From Fluoribacter dumoffii NY 23 (lineage in GTDB: Bacteria > Pseudomonadota > Gammaproteobacteria > Legionellales > Legionellaceae), in NCBI RefSeq assembly GCF_000236165.1, contig NZ_CM001373.1:3316325-3380324 (forward strand): a stretch of DNA of 64,000 bases, written 5' to 3'. Numbering within the stretch: the first letter of the stretch is position 1; each line of letters begins with the position of its first letter. The notes beneath the pieces are model-generated. The model saw only the letters and a program-made list of their open reading frames with translations. It was not told where the DNA came from and ran no database searches. A program made the translations under genes and the position numbers. This document shows, piece by piece, positions 17,133-26,094 of this stretch.

Positions 17133-19208
17133 CTAGAAGAACAAAGTAAATACCTCTTCCTCCGTCGCGGCATGAAGTTTTTTAAACCATTCTGTTGCTT
17201 CTTCTATTGAATGAATCTTTATTTCCTTTTTAGGAAAAAATAAACCTGCATTAAATTTTTTATTCATCTTATTTAATGAATGTTCAACATCCTCCTTGTT
17301 ATCAAAGTAAGCTTTCATTTTTTTAGAAAATTTATCACAATTTTGCGCTATAGCTTCAATTCGTTCAATTTCATCCTTCAAAGAGGAGTTGCTTAATCGC
17401 GTAGTTATCATCCTTAAAGATAACTTTTTTAGCTCTAAAAGCATAAAATTATGCATACTCTTTTGATGATCTTCATAACTATCATGTTGCTCTGAAAGAG
17501 CATCAGGTATAAAAACATCTGCTAATAGCGCTCGTATTTGTTTGGGAGTTATTTTGGGGGTTACTATGTCATTAACATGCTTTTTTTTATGTTCTCTAAT
17601 CGCATGTTGGTAATTATTGTTGCTAAGAATTTCTGCAAGAATAACGCCCAAAGAAAAAATATCGTGTTCTTTTTTATAGGGGCGCGTGTCTTCAAGACCG
17701 CTAATTTCAGGGTCTGTATAGCCATCGCTTCCACAAAGCCCTCTTTTTTCAGAACCTACAGGAACAGCATCACCCAAGTCAATGATACGTACTTTTAAGT
17801 CCCCATTCCTATAATATATTTTGATGTTCGCAGGCTTCAAATCTCGATGTAATAACTGATATTTTTCGTGAAGCTTTAAAACTTCCTTCATCAATTTAAT
17901 TATTATCTGATACTGCAATTCATAACTAAGGTTTTTTCTCCGAATACAACTATGTTCATAAATAGAATCATGGGGAACCGTATCGTCAATTACGTAGAGG
18001 ATTTGCAAAAGAGTGTCGCCAGGAATATATTTCATGGCTAATGCATATTCATATTCTCTAAGCTGATAACAGCCGTAAAACCAACCACGTTTTTGCAAGT
18101 TTTCAATTTCCTCCTGGCGAGTCTTGTCTGTCACACCGCTATTGAGGATTTTAACAGCCAGAAGAGTGCCATTGAGGAGATCATATCCTTTAACAACCTT
18201 ATTAGCTCCTATGCCCTCAATTATGTGTTGATCAATTAAAAGCGCAGTTTTGGGTAAGTACTCCACGTTTTTATTTCTATCACGCTGGGGGGTTACTACA
18301 ATGTACAAACCGGGTTTGTCCGGATCGTTCACAATCTCGATCTCGTTATTTTTTTGCTTTAAATAGGGTTTTAAAAAATTGAGATAATTTTCCAATGCCT
18401 CTTTATCTATAGGCAGCAACTCATTAAAGCTTGAAGCAGGTAGAAAATCCCCTCTGCCATCAAAAGAGTTTTTTCTTCGCTTGGGAGACTCACTACCACC
18501 CCCATGAAACAACCATCTTGGACTTCGGGAACTTTTGCGCAAAGGGGATAAAGACATTGGATACACATCTGTTTTAGTTCTGGGAGATTCTTTTGTCCTG
18601 GGCGAATCTTTCTCTTTCAAAGGATCCCGTATTTTTTTTTCTTCAGTTTTTTTGCTAGAGCCTGAAGTTTTTTTTCGAGGATTGGATTGCACATGAACAA
18701 TATCTTCAATCCTTACCTGAGTTTTCTCCTGGTTTATGGCGGCTTTAAATTCGCCCCCCTGGTGGGAATCAGTTGGAGGGCTTCCTTCGACAAAGTATGT
18801 TTCCGGGGATTCTTTTTCTTTGGCGAAATCTCCCTGTACTTTTCCCAAATCAAGACCTATTTTTCTAGCGTCTTCCCGAGATTTCGCAGGACGAAGAGTG
18901 ACAGTAGATGAGTGTGTATCCTGGGCATTCGCCGGGGGAGCCAAATTATTCATTGCAGCAGGCGCGGGGTAGATGCGTTTATGACCCGAGCCGAGGATAT
19001 CCGGCGCATCATCGTGTTCATAAGCTATTTTCTGATCCAGATAAGCATCAAGGCAATGCTTTGCTATCAGGACTTCGAGTAAGGGTTTCAATGCAGGGCT
19101 TATGGTTGTATCTTCACGCACAGATTGTAACATAGACATCAAAATCGACTCGCGAATCTGAGTCTTATCCAACGCGAGCATTTTTTCAATCTCACTGTTG
19201 TTTTGCAT
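17133..19208 (-). CDS. Ser/Thr protein kinase, candidate Dot/Icm effector (LegK-like)
   Basis: A 691-residue eukaryotic-like protein kinase. Residues ~335-620 contain the kinase fold: a Gly loop (GIGANKVVKG), the ATP Lys353 in LLAVKIL, the catalytic loop HRDLKPANIKIY (His454, Asp456), a DLG metal motif in IIDLGDAVPVG (Asp477), an activation segment GSDGYTDPE and DIFSLGVILAEIL. DLG instead of DFG is a common tolerated change, so activity is plausible. Residues ~95-280 are low-complexity, with Ser-Pro-Arg/Lys repeats (KDSPRTKESPRTK, RKSSRSPR). The last residues, ATEEEVFTLFF, include a run of Glu near the C-terminus, like the E-block signal of Dot/Icm substrates. Host target unknown. Confidence 0.85.
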   Translation of the reverse strand: MQNNSEIEKMLALDKTQIRESILMSMLQSVREDTTISPALKPLLEVLIAKHCLDAYLDQKIAYEHDDAPDILGSGHKRIYPAPAAMNNLAPPANAQDTHSSTVTLRPAKSREDARKIGLDLGKVQGDFAKEKESPETYFVEGSPPTDSHQGGEFKAAINQEKTQVRIEDIVHVQSNPRKKTSGSSKKTEEKKIRDPLKEKDSPRTKESPRTKTDVYPMSLSPLRKSSRSPRWLFHGGGSESPKRRKNSFDGRGDFLPASSFNELLPIDKEALENYLNFLKPYLKQKNNEIEIVNDPDKPGLYIVVTPQRDRNKNVEYLPKTALLIDQHIIEGIGANKVVKGYDLLNGTLLAVKILNSGVTDKTRQEEIENLQKRGWFYGCYQLREYEYALAMKYIPGDTLLQILYVIDDTVPHDSIYEHSCIRRKNLSYELQYQIIIKLMKEVLKLHEKYQLLHRDLKPANIKIYYRNGDLKVRIIDLGDAVPVGSEKRGLCGSDGYTDPEISGLEDTRPYKKEHDIFSLGVILAEILSNNNYQHAIREHKKKHVNDIVTPKITPKQIRALLADVFIPDALSEQHDSYEDHQKSMHNFMLLELKKLSLRMITTRLSNSSLKDEIERIEAIAQNCDKFSKKMKAYFDNKEDVEHSLNKMNKKFNAGLFFPKKEIKIHSIEEATEWFKKLHAATEEEVFTLFF

Positions 19209-19902
19209 AACAAATTTCCTTAAAAATTCGGGTTAAGGTAATCACTTAGGAATACTACCGGAAATGAATTGTCTTAATTGGCAGCGAATAACCAGGTAAA
19301 ATCTCGTTTCTATTGATTTTATCTGCTAGCAACCAGCATTCCTGTGGACAAAAAACGCAAGCATACGAAAAATTTACCAAGATTGCAGTATTTTTAACAA
19401 ACATTCTGAAGTGGACTTATGACGGCAAAAATTAGGATGCAGAAAAAAAAAGCCAAATTAACTGCTATACAAGGACTCTATCATTTTGAGAGCCTTTGGA
19501 TATTGGGAAAATCTACGCACTGATAGGTAAAAAGTTTTTAGTCCTGCTAACCCTCTTAAATCCCGATGAAAATAAACTCAAATTGTTACTTTTAGTATGA
19601 CTTACTATGAGTTAATATTAAGGCACCTTGATTATTTTAACCCTTTTGAAACATTTCCTCTTTTGAATTACAGAATACACCGGATGGAAAATTCATTAGA
19701 AGTGAATGCTGTAAATTATTTTGTGATGAGGACGCAGGCCCAATGTTCTCATTCTGAAAAACCTCATATAAAAAAATTTATTTTTTTATTAAATTTAAAA
19801 CTTTATTGTATTTTTTAAAAAATAGCTGTGCAGAGTAGTAAGGATATGTCCTGAAAAATAAGTGATTTTTAGGTACTTTCTAGCGATTAAACGAGAGGGA
19901 CT
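19209..19902. other. 694-bp intergenic region, no convincing gene
   Basis: AT-rich spacer between the divergent kinase gene and the 265-aa gene. A 73-codon frame at 19597-19818 (+) has no clear ribosome binding site and low-complexity Phe/Leu/Lys content toward its end; I do not call it. No hairpin, tRNA-like sequence or repeat was found. Promoters for both flanking genes must lie here. Confidence 0.5.
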
Positions 19903-20700
19903 ATGTGCATTTTTAAAGATATTACAAACGTTTACTGCCAAAAAATTTTGGATGCCTATCAAACGCAGGTAGATGAAAAGACCTATACAGGTAAGGAAGC
20001 TGAATTAATAGTTAAAAGGAATAATTTTGCCCGTGATTTAATAAAAACCATCAAAGAAACTGAAGTGACTGATGATGATTATGCAGCCTATTTCGAGAAA
20101 ATTCTGGCGGCAATCGACGCAACATTGAAGAAAGTAAGTAAAGCCGTGGCGGAATTTAATAAAGAAAATAAAACTGCATTTACAACAGATCTTTATGAAA
20201 CCTGTTTCAATTTTGGGTTAAACAGTTTTATTAATGCGTTGAGCAATCTGGTGCAAAGTAGTCCGCCCTTGATTGTTAATATCAAAGATAAATCTTTATT
20301 CAGCAATAAAAAAGATTCCCCCTGGTTTTATTATTCTGCGTTTATTTTATATGAATATATACTGGAAAGAGAGTTTGACATTGCTACCCAAAAAATGACT
20401 CGTGATATTTTTGATGCTAAGAAAAATATAATCTTCGAACACATCAAGGAAACAGCAGAACTTTACTCACATTCGAATAACGAAGGCGACACGCACTATC
20501 AAAGTGTTGTAAAAATTCTGCTAGAGGGCCTGAAATCTAAAGAAAAGGAAGTTCAAAAGCGTGAAAATTCAGGTTATTTTTACTGTGCATTTTATAAAGC
20601 CTCCGAAATGATAAAAGGACCAAATCAGTTGGGAGAAAAAATCAGCCATTTGCTTGAGGAATTTGAAAAAAGAACCTCAGGGAAAAAACTGACAGCTTAA
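19903..20700 (+). CDS. hypothetical protein, candidate effector (265 aa)
   Basis: A soluble, largely helical protein of unknown function with no signal peptide or membrane span. It opens MCIFKDITNVYCQKILDAYQ and continues with heptad-like charged helices (KNNFARDLIKTIKETE-like stretches, FEKILAAIDATLKKVSKAVAEFNKE). The C-terminus, HLLEEFEKRTSGKKLTA, has the short acidic patch seen in many Dot/Icm substrates. AGAGGG precedes the ATG with suitable spacing. It lies between two other effector-like genes, which supports but does not prove secretion. Confidence 0.7.
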   Translation: MCIFKDITNVYCQKILDAYQTQVDEKTYTGKEAELIVKRNNFARDLIKTIKETEVTDDDYAAYFEKILAAIDATLKKVSKAVAEFNKENKTAFTTDLYETCFNFGLNSFINALSNLVQSSPPLIVNIKDKSLFSNKKDSPWFYYSAFILYEYILEREFDIATQKMTRDIFDAKKNIIFEHIKETAELYSHSNNEGDTHYQSVVKILLEGLKSKEKEVQKRENSGYFYCAFYKASEMIKGPNQLGEKISHLLEEFEKRTSGKKLTA

Positions 20701-20723
20701 TTATTCTTGTGCCTATGCTCATC

Positions 20724-20751
20724 GGCGAATTGATTTTTTGAACTATTCGCC
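20724..20751 (+). terminator. hairpin after the 265-aa gene
   Basis: GGCGAAT and ATTCGCC form a perfect 7-bp stem around a 14-base loop 23 bp after the stop, followed by CTTTAGCTGAGTTTTTATT. Probable terminator for the plus-strand gene. Confidence 0.45.
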
Positions 20752-20795
20752 CTTTAGCTGAGTTTTTATTCAACGAAGAAGGGATGCTTGAAGAA

Positions 20796-23114
20796 TTATC
20801 CATTTTTTAACGCCATGCCTGACTCTTCATACTTTAAATAGATATCCTCTTTAATTTCTCCCAAATCCTCTTTAAAGTTTTTGTTTTTTTCGATACGTTT
20901 GTTAATTATATTTTGATCAAAATAAGATGCCACTTTTAGAAAAAATTCACATATTTTTTTCCAGGTTTTGCTATGATTGTGCTTCAAATTAGCGTCTGGA
21001 AAATTATCTATAACCTCGGTTTGTTCCTTTTTCTCAATATGTTCAACAAGTGCGCTACCAAATCGTATTATTTTTTCTTGGTTCATGATGCGGTGCGAGG
21101 GCTCATGGATATGAAGTTCTTTATTGAGTAATGCGATTAAATTGTAGATATCTTTTTTATATAAAATAACATTATCCAAATAAGGCATTTCCCTTTGCTC
21201 CTCCTGGTATCGGCTGCGGATACACTCGAGCAATCTACCCCGAAGGCCGTAGGTAAAATTTCCCCCTTTAGGCAGTCCTGTCACTTTACTTAATGCATCA
21301 ATTAACTCCTTGGCTTTAAAAGCAAGTTTTTGATTCGGATCTACCATTTTCTGAATATCATCCGGAATAGCCACCGCGAGAGAAAGAGCCAGACGACAAC
21401 CCTGATCCAGACACTCGTACATTATTTCCTTATCTGTTTGGCTGAACTTATTTAACCCGGCAAACAAGTTTCGCACCTTTTCCCATTGCCCTTCTTGCGC
21501 ATAAAGAGGGATTAATTGGCGCTGAACCTCAATATTATCCTGGATACCCAAATCTTCCAGTGCATTAATCTTTTTTGTGCGTTCAGAAATCTCATGAATC
21601 AGATCAAACTTTGCTTTAATTTCGGGAGGCAGAGCAGGAATTATGGAAATTTTTTCGGGTATCATCAGTACTTTTTCATCTTCCCTTGCTCTTAATTCCT
21701 CAATACGGTCTTGTATTTCTTTGGCTGCATCCAGCCAGGTCAGTCCATTTTCATGGTTAAAGACTTGACGGAGTAGCTTATGAATTTCTTTGTACTGAGG
21801 GGAATGGTCGATAATATTTCTTACAAAGATGCAATATGCCTCCGGAGAACAGTAAGTACTCCGTTGTATATCATACATTTGTCGTGCTTTTACCCGAAAC
21901 ATATAACTCATATAAGGGTCTTGGCCCACCACCGCCGTTCCAACAAGCCCAATATTTTTTTTCCATGCATCAAAGGGGATCGAAGCGGATTTTTCCTCCC
22001 CCCAAGTCATGATCCGAACATCAACCATGTCTTTTTCTTCGTCAAATTTTATATCTCTAATTATAAAAAAATGGCCATCCATAAAGCGTTGTACTACATT
22101 TTTACTTGCCGGTGCTCCTTGTTCGGGGTCAAGAATATAGGCCGCAAGACTTCCTGTCCCCGCAAAACCAACCATATATCCATCCTGGATAAGTAATTGC
22201 AATTGCTTTATTGCCTCTCTTTCATGGATAGGAATATTTTGCACATGATAATATCCAGCCTGCTTCATCCAACGATTTACTTCATGATGGGTGGTAACGC
22301 CAAAGAGTTGTTTAGCAAATTCCGCACCTGCAGAACTGTAGCGGACAATAGAATTTTCCGAAGAACGGATCCCATTTAAAATGACATGATCTACATCGTG
22401 AATTTCACTTCCATCCGAGCTTTTTTTATTTGCCACCTCTTCCGATACTTTAATGCGTAAAAGCCCTTCTTTACCGGAAAACTCTTTAAGATCACATTCT
22501 CCTCTTGTGGCCAATTCAGATATTATCCGCACATATTTCAGAGGATTAAATAAAGCAATATTGTGTACAAAGGCATTCACGCCACATACTTGTTCTTCAC
22601 GTTGGTTAATGTAGCTAGGATCCAGCACACGAATCATCATTTGTAACGCAAGGAGATTACGATCAAAATTTTTAAATTTAAGAGGGGACGGACTACCCTC
22701 CTCACTGTGTTGGTGGAGAAAATTATGTGGAGACTCATAACTTTCATATTTACACTTTATTTCCTTCAATAGTGGAAATTCATCAAGAATGGCCTTGATA
22801 GCTTCTTGTTCGCCTGTCAAAAATGCGAAAGACTCAAGTTGTTTTGCTACAGCATACAAGCGGGGGTTGAATTTACCGTACCAATCACTCTGAGTCTCAC
22901 GGAGATATTCCTGATATTTTTTCAACAAACCAGTGGTTAATTTTTGCATATATGCTTTGGATAAATGAGTATCCTCATCGCATATATGGGTGACTCCATC
23001 CAAAACGCGCAAGTACTCCGGCAATGTGGTAACCTCTTTATTATCGATGGTCACATCAAATGTGATTTCGCCATTACCTTTTTCCTGCAAAATACTTGAT
23101 AATGAATAGCCCAT
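20796..23114 (-). CDS. large hypothetical protein with a possible papain-like Cys/His pair, candidate effector
   Basis: A 772-residue cytosolic-type protein I do not recognise. Residues ~170-400 look like a papain-like cysteine peptidase core: Cys177 in EQVCGVNAFVHN begins a helix, and His348 in MDGHFFIIRDIKFD lies on a strand followed by VRIMTWGEE, the usual order (Cys helix, His strand, then a polar residue on the next strand). This is a fold guess from pattern alone. Residues ~500-700 are helical and charged. The C-terminal segment (GEIKEDIYLKYEESGMALKNG) is rich in Glu, as in Dot/Icm signals. It converges with the 265-aa gene. Confidence 0.72.
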   Translation of the reverse strand: MGYSLSSILQEKGNGEITFDVTIDNKEVTTLPEYLRVLDGVTHICDEDTHLSKAYMQKLTTGLLKKYQEYLRETQSDWYGKFNPRLYAVAKQLESFAFLTGEQEAIKAILDEFPLLKEIKCKYESYESPHNFLHQHSEEGSPSPLKFKNFDRNLLALQMMIRVLDPSYINQREEQVCGVNAFVHNIALFNPLKYVRIISELATRGECDLKEFSGKEGLLRIKVSEEVANKKSSDGSEIHDVDHVILNGIRSSENSIVRYSSAGAEFAKQLFGVTTHHEVNRWMKQAGYYHVQNIPIHEREAIKQLQLLIQDGYMVGFAGTGSLAAYILDPEQGAPASKNVVQRFMDGHFFIIRDIKFDEEKDMVDVRIMTWGEEKSASIPFDAWKKNIGLVGTAVVGQDPYMSYMFRVKARQMYDIQRSTYCSPEAYCIFVRNIIDHSPQYKEIHKLLRQVFNHENGLTWLDAAKEIQDRIEELRAREDEKVLMIPEKISIIPALPPEIKAKFDLIHEISERTKKINALEDLGIQDNIEVQRQLIPLYAQEGQWEKVRNLFAGLNKFSQTDKEIMYECLDQGCRLALSLAVAIPDDIQKMVDPNQKLAFKAKELIDALSKVTGLPKGGNFTYGLRGRLLECIRSRYQEEQREMPYLDNVILYKKDIYNLIALLNKELHIHEPSHRIMNQEKIIRFGSALVEHIEKKEQTEVIDNFPDANLKHNHSKTWKKICEFFLKVASYFDQNIINKRIEKNKNFKEDLGEIKEDIYLKYEESGMALKNG

Positions 23115-23271
23115 GAAAGCCTCTATAAAACAAACTTACCTATGGCCGAGTAGAAAGAGGTTTTTTGAATGAAAAAAGCCTGTTCTTTCTGCATGAAAGA
23201 AATCTATTCTACTTATAAGGATAAGTATAGTTAAGAATTTATTCATGGTTGCCTAAATCCAGGGAAAAGAT

Positions 23272-23323
23272 TTCCTGATGCAGGAAGTGCTTTGTAACCC
23301 GTTGATGCATGGGTTACAAAGCA
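23272..23323 (-). terminator. strong hairpin at the end of the iol operon
   Basis: TGCTTTGTAACCC (23288-23300) and GGGTTACAAAGCA (23311-23323) form a perfect 13-bp stem with a 10-base loop, five bases past the iolE stop. A second small hairpin follows on the minus strand (TTCCTG/CAGGAA, 23272-23286), then ATCTTTTC. This probably ends the operon transcript or protects its 3' end. Confidence 0.7.
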
Positions 23324-23327
23324 TTTA

Positions 23328-24212
23328 TTACTGAATGAACTCGCGGAGAAAATCAAATGCTTTTTTAGCATATTGAAGGGGCGGGGCTTTTGCTGGATCC
23401 TGTTCTGCCTCAACAATCATCCACCCAGAGTACTGATGTTTTAGCAAGGCTTTAATCACAGTTTCAAAGTCAAGGGAGCCATCGCCGGGAACAGTAAAGA
23501 CACCTGCACGCACGGCATCCATAAAGTTCATGTGTTCCTTCTTCACTTTATCAAGTACTTCAGGACGAATATCCTTTAAATGAACATATAAAATGCGCTC
23601 CTGATATTTATGAATTAAATTCAGCGAATCAATATCAGCAAATGCGGCATGCCCTGTATCCAGTAATAACGAGATCAATTGTGGACTGGTATTCTCCATT
23701 AAATAATCGATTTCGTGCTCATAAAAAACCCCCGTCCCTGCATGGTAGTGATATACAAGGCGGAGATTAAAGTCATGGGCAATGCGGCCCAGAGCATGTA
23801 ACCCCTGGATCAAAGCACCCCACTGCTCCTTACTAAACTCAGGTTTGTAGGGACTTAAAATAGGGCGTGTCGTTCCTTGGATAGCATGCCCACATTCACA
23901 TACGTTAATAAAGGATGCGCCCATCGCTCTCATAAAACTGAGATGATCCATAAACCGCGACAACGTATTTTCATATTGCCCAGGTTCAGTAAAGAAAGTG
24001 CTAAACCACGCACTCGATAACTGTAACCCCTGGGCAGCTAACGCTTTTTTTAAAAGAGGAACTTCCCGAGGGTATTTATTACCTAATTCGGTTCCTATAT
24101 AACCGGCCTCTGCCATTTCCATGATGCATTGTTCAAAGCTAATTTCTTTGCCTAACTCAGGGTCATCGTCATTACACCAGTTAATCGGAGCAACTCCCAA
24201 TTTGATATGCAT
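23328..24212 (-). CDS. iolE: myo-inosose-2 dehydratase
   Basis: Second step of myo-inositol catabolism: dehydrates scyllo-inosose to 3D-(3,5/4)-trihydroxycyclohexane-1,2-dione. It is a 294-residue TIM-barrel of the xylose isomerase/AP endonuclease superfamily, with the IolE-typical start LGVAPINWCNDDDPELG, YHYHAGTGV, LLDTGHAAFADID, VHLKDIRPEV and PGDGSLDFE. These include the His, Asp and Glu residues that bind the metal in the family. It is last in the operon; iolD ends ten bases upstream and a strong hairpin follows. Confidence 0.95.
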   Translation of the reverse strand: MHIKLGVAPINWCNDDDPELGKEISFEQCIMEMAEAGYIGTELGNKYPREVPLLKKALAAQGLQLSSAWFSTFFTEPGQYENTLSRFMDHLSFMRAMGASFINVCECGHAIQGTTRPILSPYKPEFSKEQWGALIQGLHALGRIAHDFNLRLVYHYHAGTGVFYEHEIDYLMENTSPQLISLLLDTGHAAFADIDSLNLIHKYQERILYVHLKDIRPEVLDKVKKEHMNFMDAVRAGVFTVPGDGSLDFETVIKALLKHQYSGWMIVEAEQDPAKAPPLQYAKKAFDFLREFIQ

Positions 24213-24222
24213 AAATAATTCC

Positions 24223-26094
24223 TTAATATTCTCTAACTTGCTTCAATTGCTCACGCATGGCTTGATGTGCTTTGGCCACTTCATCTGAATTGGAGATCTC
24301 GGCAACACCTACCCGCCACCAGGTTTGATAGCCAGAACTCATCGTTTTGGGCAGTATGGGTAATACAATCACTGAAGAATGGGGTTCATTTTTTGCCGCA
24401 CTCAGGGCCACAGTCAACTGCTCATAAGAATCCACAAAAAAAGTTTTCGCCCCCAAACCCTCGGCATATTTACAAAAATCAATTGGTAAATACTCACCGC
24501 TCAGTTTATTGGTCTTACCGTCACGATAGCGAAATTCATTGCCGAAACCCTGGCTGCCATGGTTTTCCTGCAGATTTCTGATACATTGAAAACCGTGATT
24601 ATCAAACAATATTATGGTCATTTTTTTATGTTCTTGGATGCTGGTAAGTAACTCTGAATGCAGCATCAAAAAACTCCCATCACCAACTAAAACGTAAACT
24701 TCCCCCTTAGTGTCGTCTTTAGCCAATCTGACCCCCAAGCCTGCGGCAACTTCATACCCCATGCACGAGTAAGCATATTCAAGATGGTAGTCTTTGGGTT
24801 TTCTGGATTTCCAGAAACGGTGCAAATCACCAGGCAAACTGCCTGCGGCGCCGATAATCACATCGTCTTCAGTGACCATTTCGTTTAACATTCTTAGGAC
24901 TTTAATTTGTGATAAACCTTGCTTGTCAGCAGGAGTCTCGGAACAAATACGGTTTAATTCCTGTTTCCATTCATGCTGATAATGCTGAATTGATTGCTGA
25001 TAGTCTGTAGAAGTTTGGTAGCTCCCCAATGCCTTCCCTATTTGTTGCAAACCTGTTTTCGCATCACCCTTTAGCATTAAACCATTCATCTTGAGGGCAT
25101 CAAAACGGGAAACATTAAGATGGATGAGACGACAGGTTTCATTTTTAAAGCCCCATTTCGATGCTGTAGTAAAATCTTGCAGTCTTGAACCTATCACTAA
25201 AATAACATCTGCCTGGGCAGCAAGTACATTCGCAACTTCAGAACCGGTGACACCTATCCCGCCCACATTTAGAGGATGACTCTCTGGCAAAGCACTTTTT
25301 CCAGCCTGTGTTTCAGCAACAGGGATTTTATGATGTTTGGCAAATTGAGCTAAAACCTCGGTAGCCAATGAATAATGCACCCCACCCCCGGCAATAATCA
25401 GTGGTTTTTTGGCGTTTAGAATAACAGGAATCACCTCAGCCAGAGCACGTTCGCTAATAGGCTCCCTATCAATATGCCAAAACCTTTTTTTAAAAAAAGT
25501 TTCGTCATAATCATAGGCTTCCGATTGCACATCTTGCGGTAAACATAAAGTGACCGTACCTACTTCCACCGGATCAGTTAGGATCCGCATCGCATTAAGG
25601 CATGCAGTCATCAACTGCTCCGGACGCGAAATCCTGTCCCAATATTTACTTACCGGCTTAAAACAATCATTCACAGAGAGTGTATAGTCATATGGCACCT
25701 CCAGCTGCTGCAATACAGGGTCGGGTTGTCTGCAGCTGAATATATCGCCGGGCAGCAACAATAAAGGAATTCTGTTAGTAGTTGCCGTAGCTGCAGCGGT
25801 AATCATATTGGTAGCCCCGGGTCCTATAGACGAGGTACAGGCAAAAATACTTAGCCTATTTTTTTGTTTTGCGTATGCTGTAGCTACATGGGCCATTCCT
25901 TGTTCATTATGCCCTTGATAGTAAGTCAATCCATAATTGTCGTACTCGAGGGCTTCGCCCAGGCCAGTCACATTACCATGTCCGAAAATTCCAAATAGCC
26001 CAGCAACAAACCGCTGTTCCTGCCCATCAATAACTACATATTGGTTGGCTAAAAAACGCAACAAAGCTTGAGCCATAGTTAATCTAATCTTCAT
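24223..26094 (-). CDS. iolD: 3D-(3,5/4)-trihydroxycyclohexane-1,2-dione hydrolase
   Basis: Third step of inositol catabolism, a ThDP-dependent ring-opening hydrolase giving 5-deoxy-glucuronate. At 623 residues it is a standard IolD with the three ThDP-enzyme domains: YNEQGMAHVATAYAK-like N-terminal segment (here YYQGHNEQGMAHVA), a central domain, and the ThDP motif GDGSFLMLHSE...DNHGFQCI. The ATG overlaps the iolCB stop as ATGA, so translation is coupled. An ATG six codons later is an alternative start. Confidence 0.95.
   Translation of the reverse strand: MKIRLTMAQALLRFLANQYVVIDGQEQRFVAGLFGIFGHGNVTGLGEALEYDNYGLTYYQGHNEQGMAHVATAYAKQKNRLSIFACTSSIGPGATNMITAAATATTNRIPLLLLPGDIFSCRQPDPVLQQLEVPYDYTLSVNDCFKPVSKYWDRISRPEQLMTACLNAMRILTDPVEVGTVTLCLPQDVQSEAYDYDETFFKKRFWHIDREPISERALAEVIPVILNAKKPLIIAGGGVHYSLATEVLAQFAKHHKIPVAETQAGKSALPESHPLNVGGIGVTGSEVANVLAAQADVILVIGSRLQDFTTASKWGFKNETCRLIHLNVSRFDALKMNGLMLKGDAKTGLQQIGKALGSYQTSTDYQQSIQHYQHEWKQELNRICSETPADKQGLSQIKVLRMLNEMVTEDDVIIGAAGSLPGDLHRFWKSRKPKDYHLEYAYSCMGYEVAAGLGVRLAKDDTKGEVYVLVGDGSFLMLHSELLTSIQEHKKMTIILFDNHGFQCIRNLQENHGSQGFGNEFRYRDGKTNKLSGEYLPIDFCKYAEGLGAKTFFVDSYEQLTVALSAAKNEPHSSVIVLPILPKTMSSGYQTWWRVGVAEISNSDEVAKAHQAMREQLKQVREY

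Noticed and set aside
19597..19818. 73-codon frame in the large intergenic gap
   Set aside because: No ribosome binding site, low-complexity end, no recognisable motif; may be random in AT-rich DNA.
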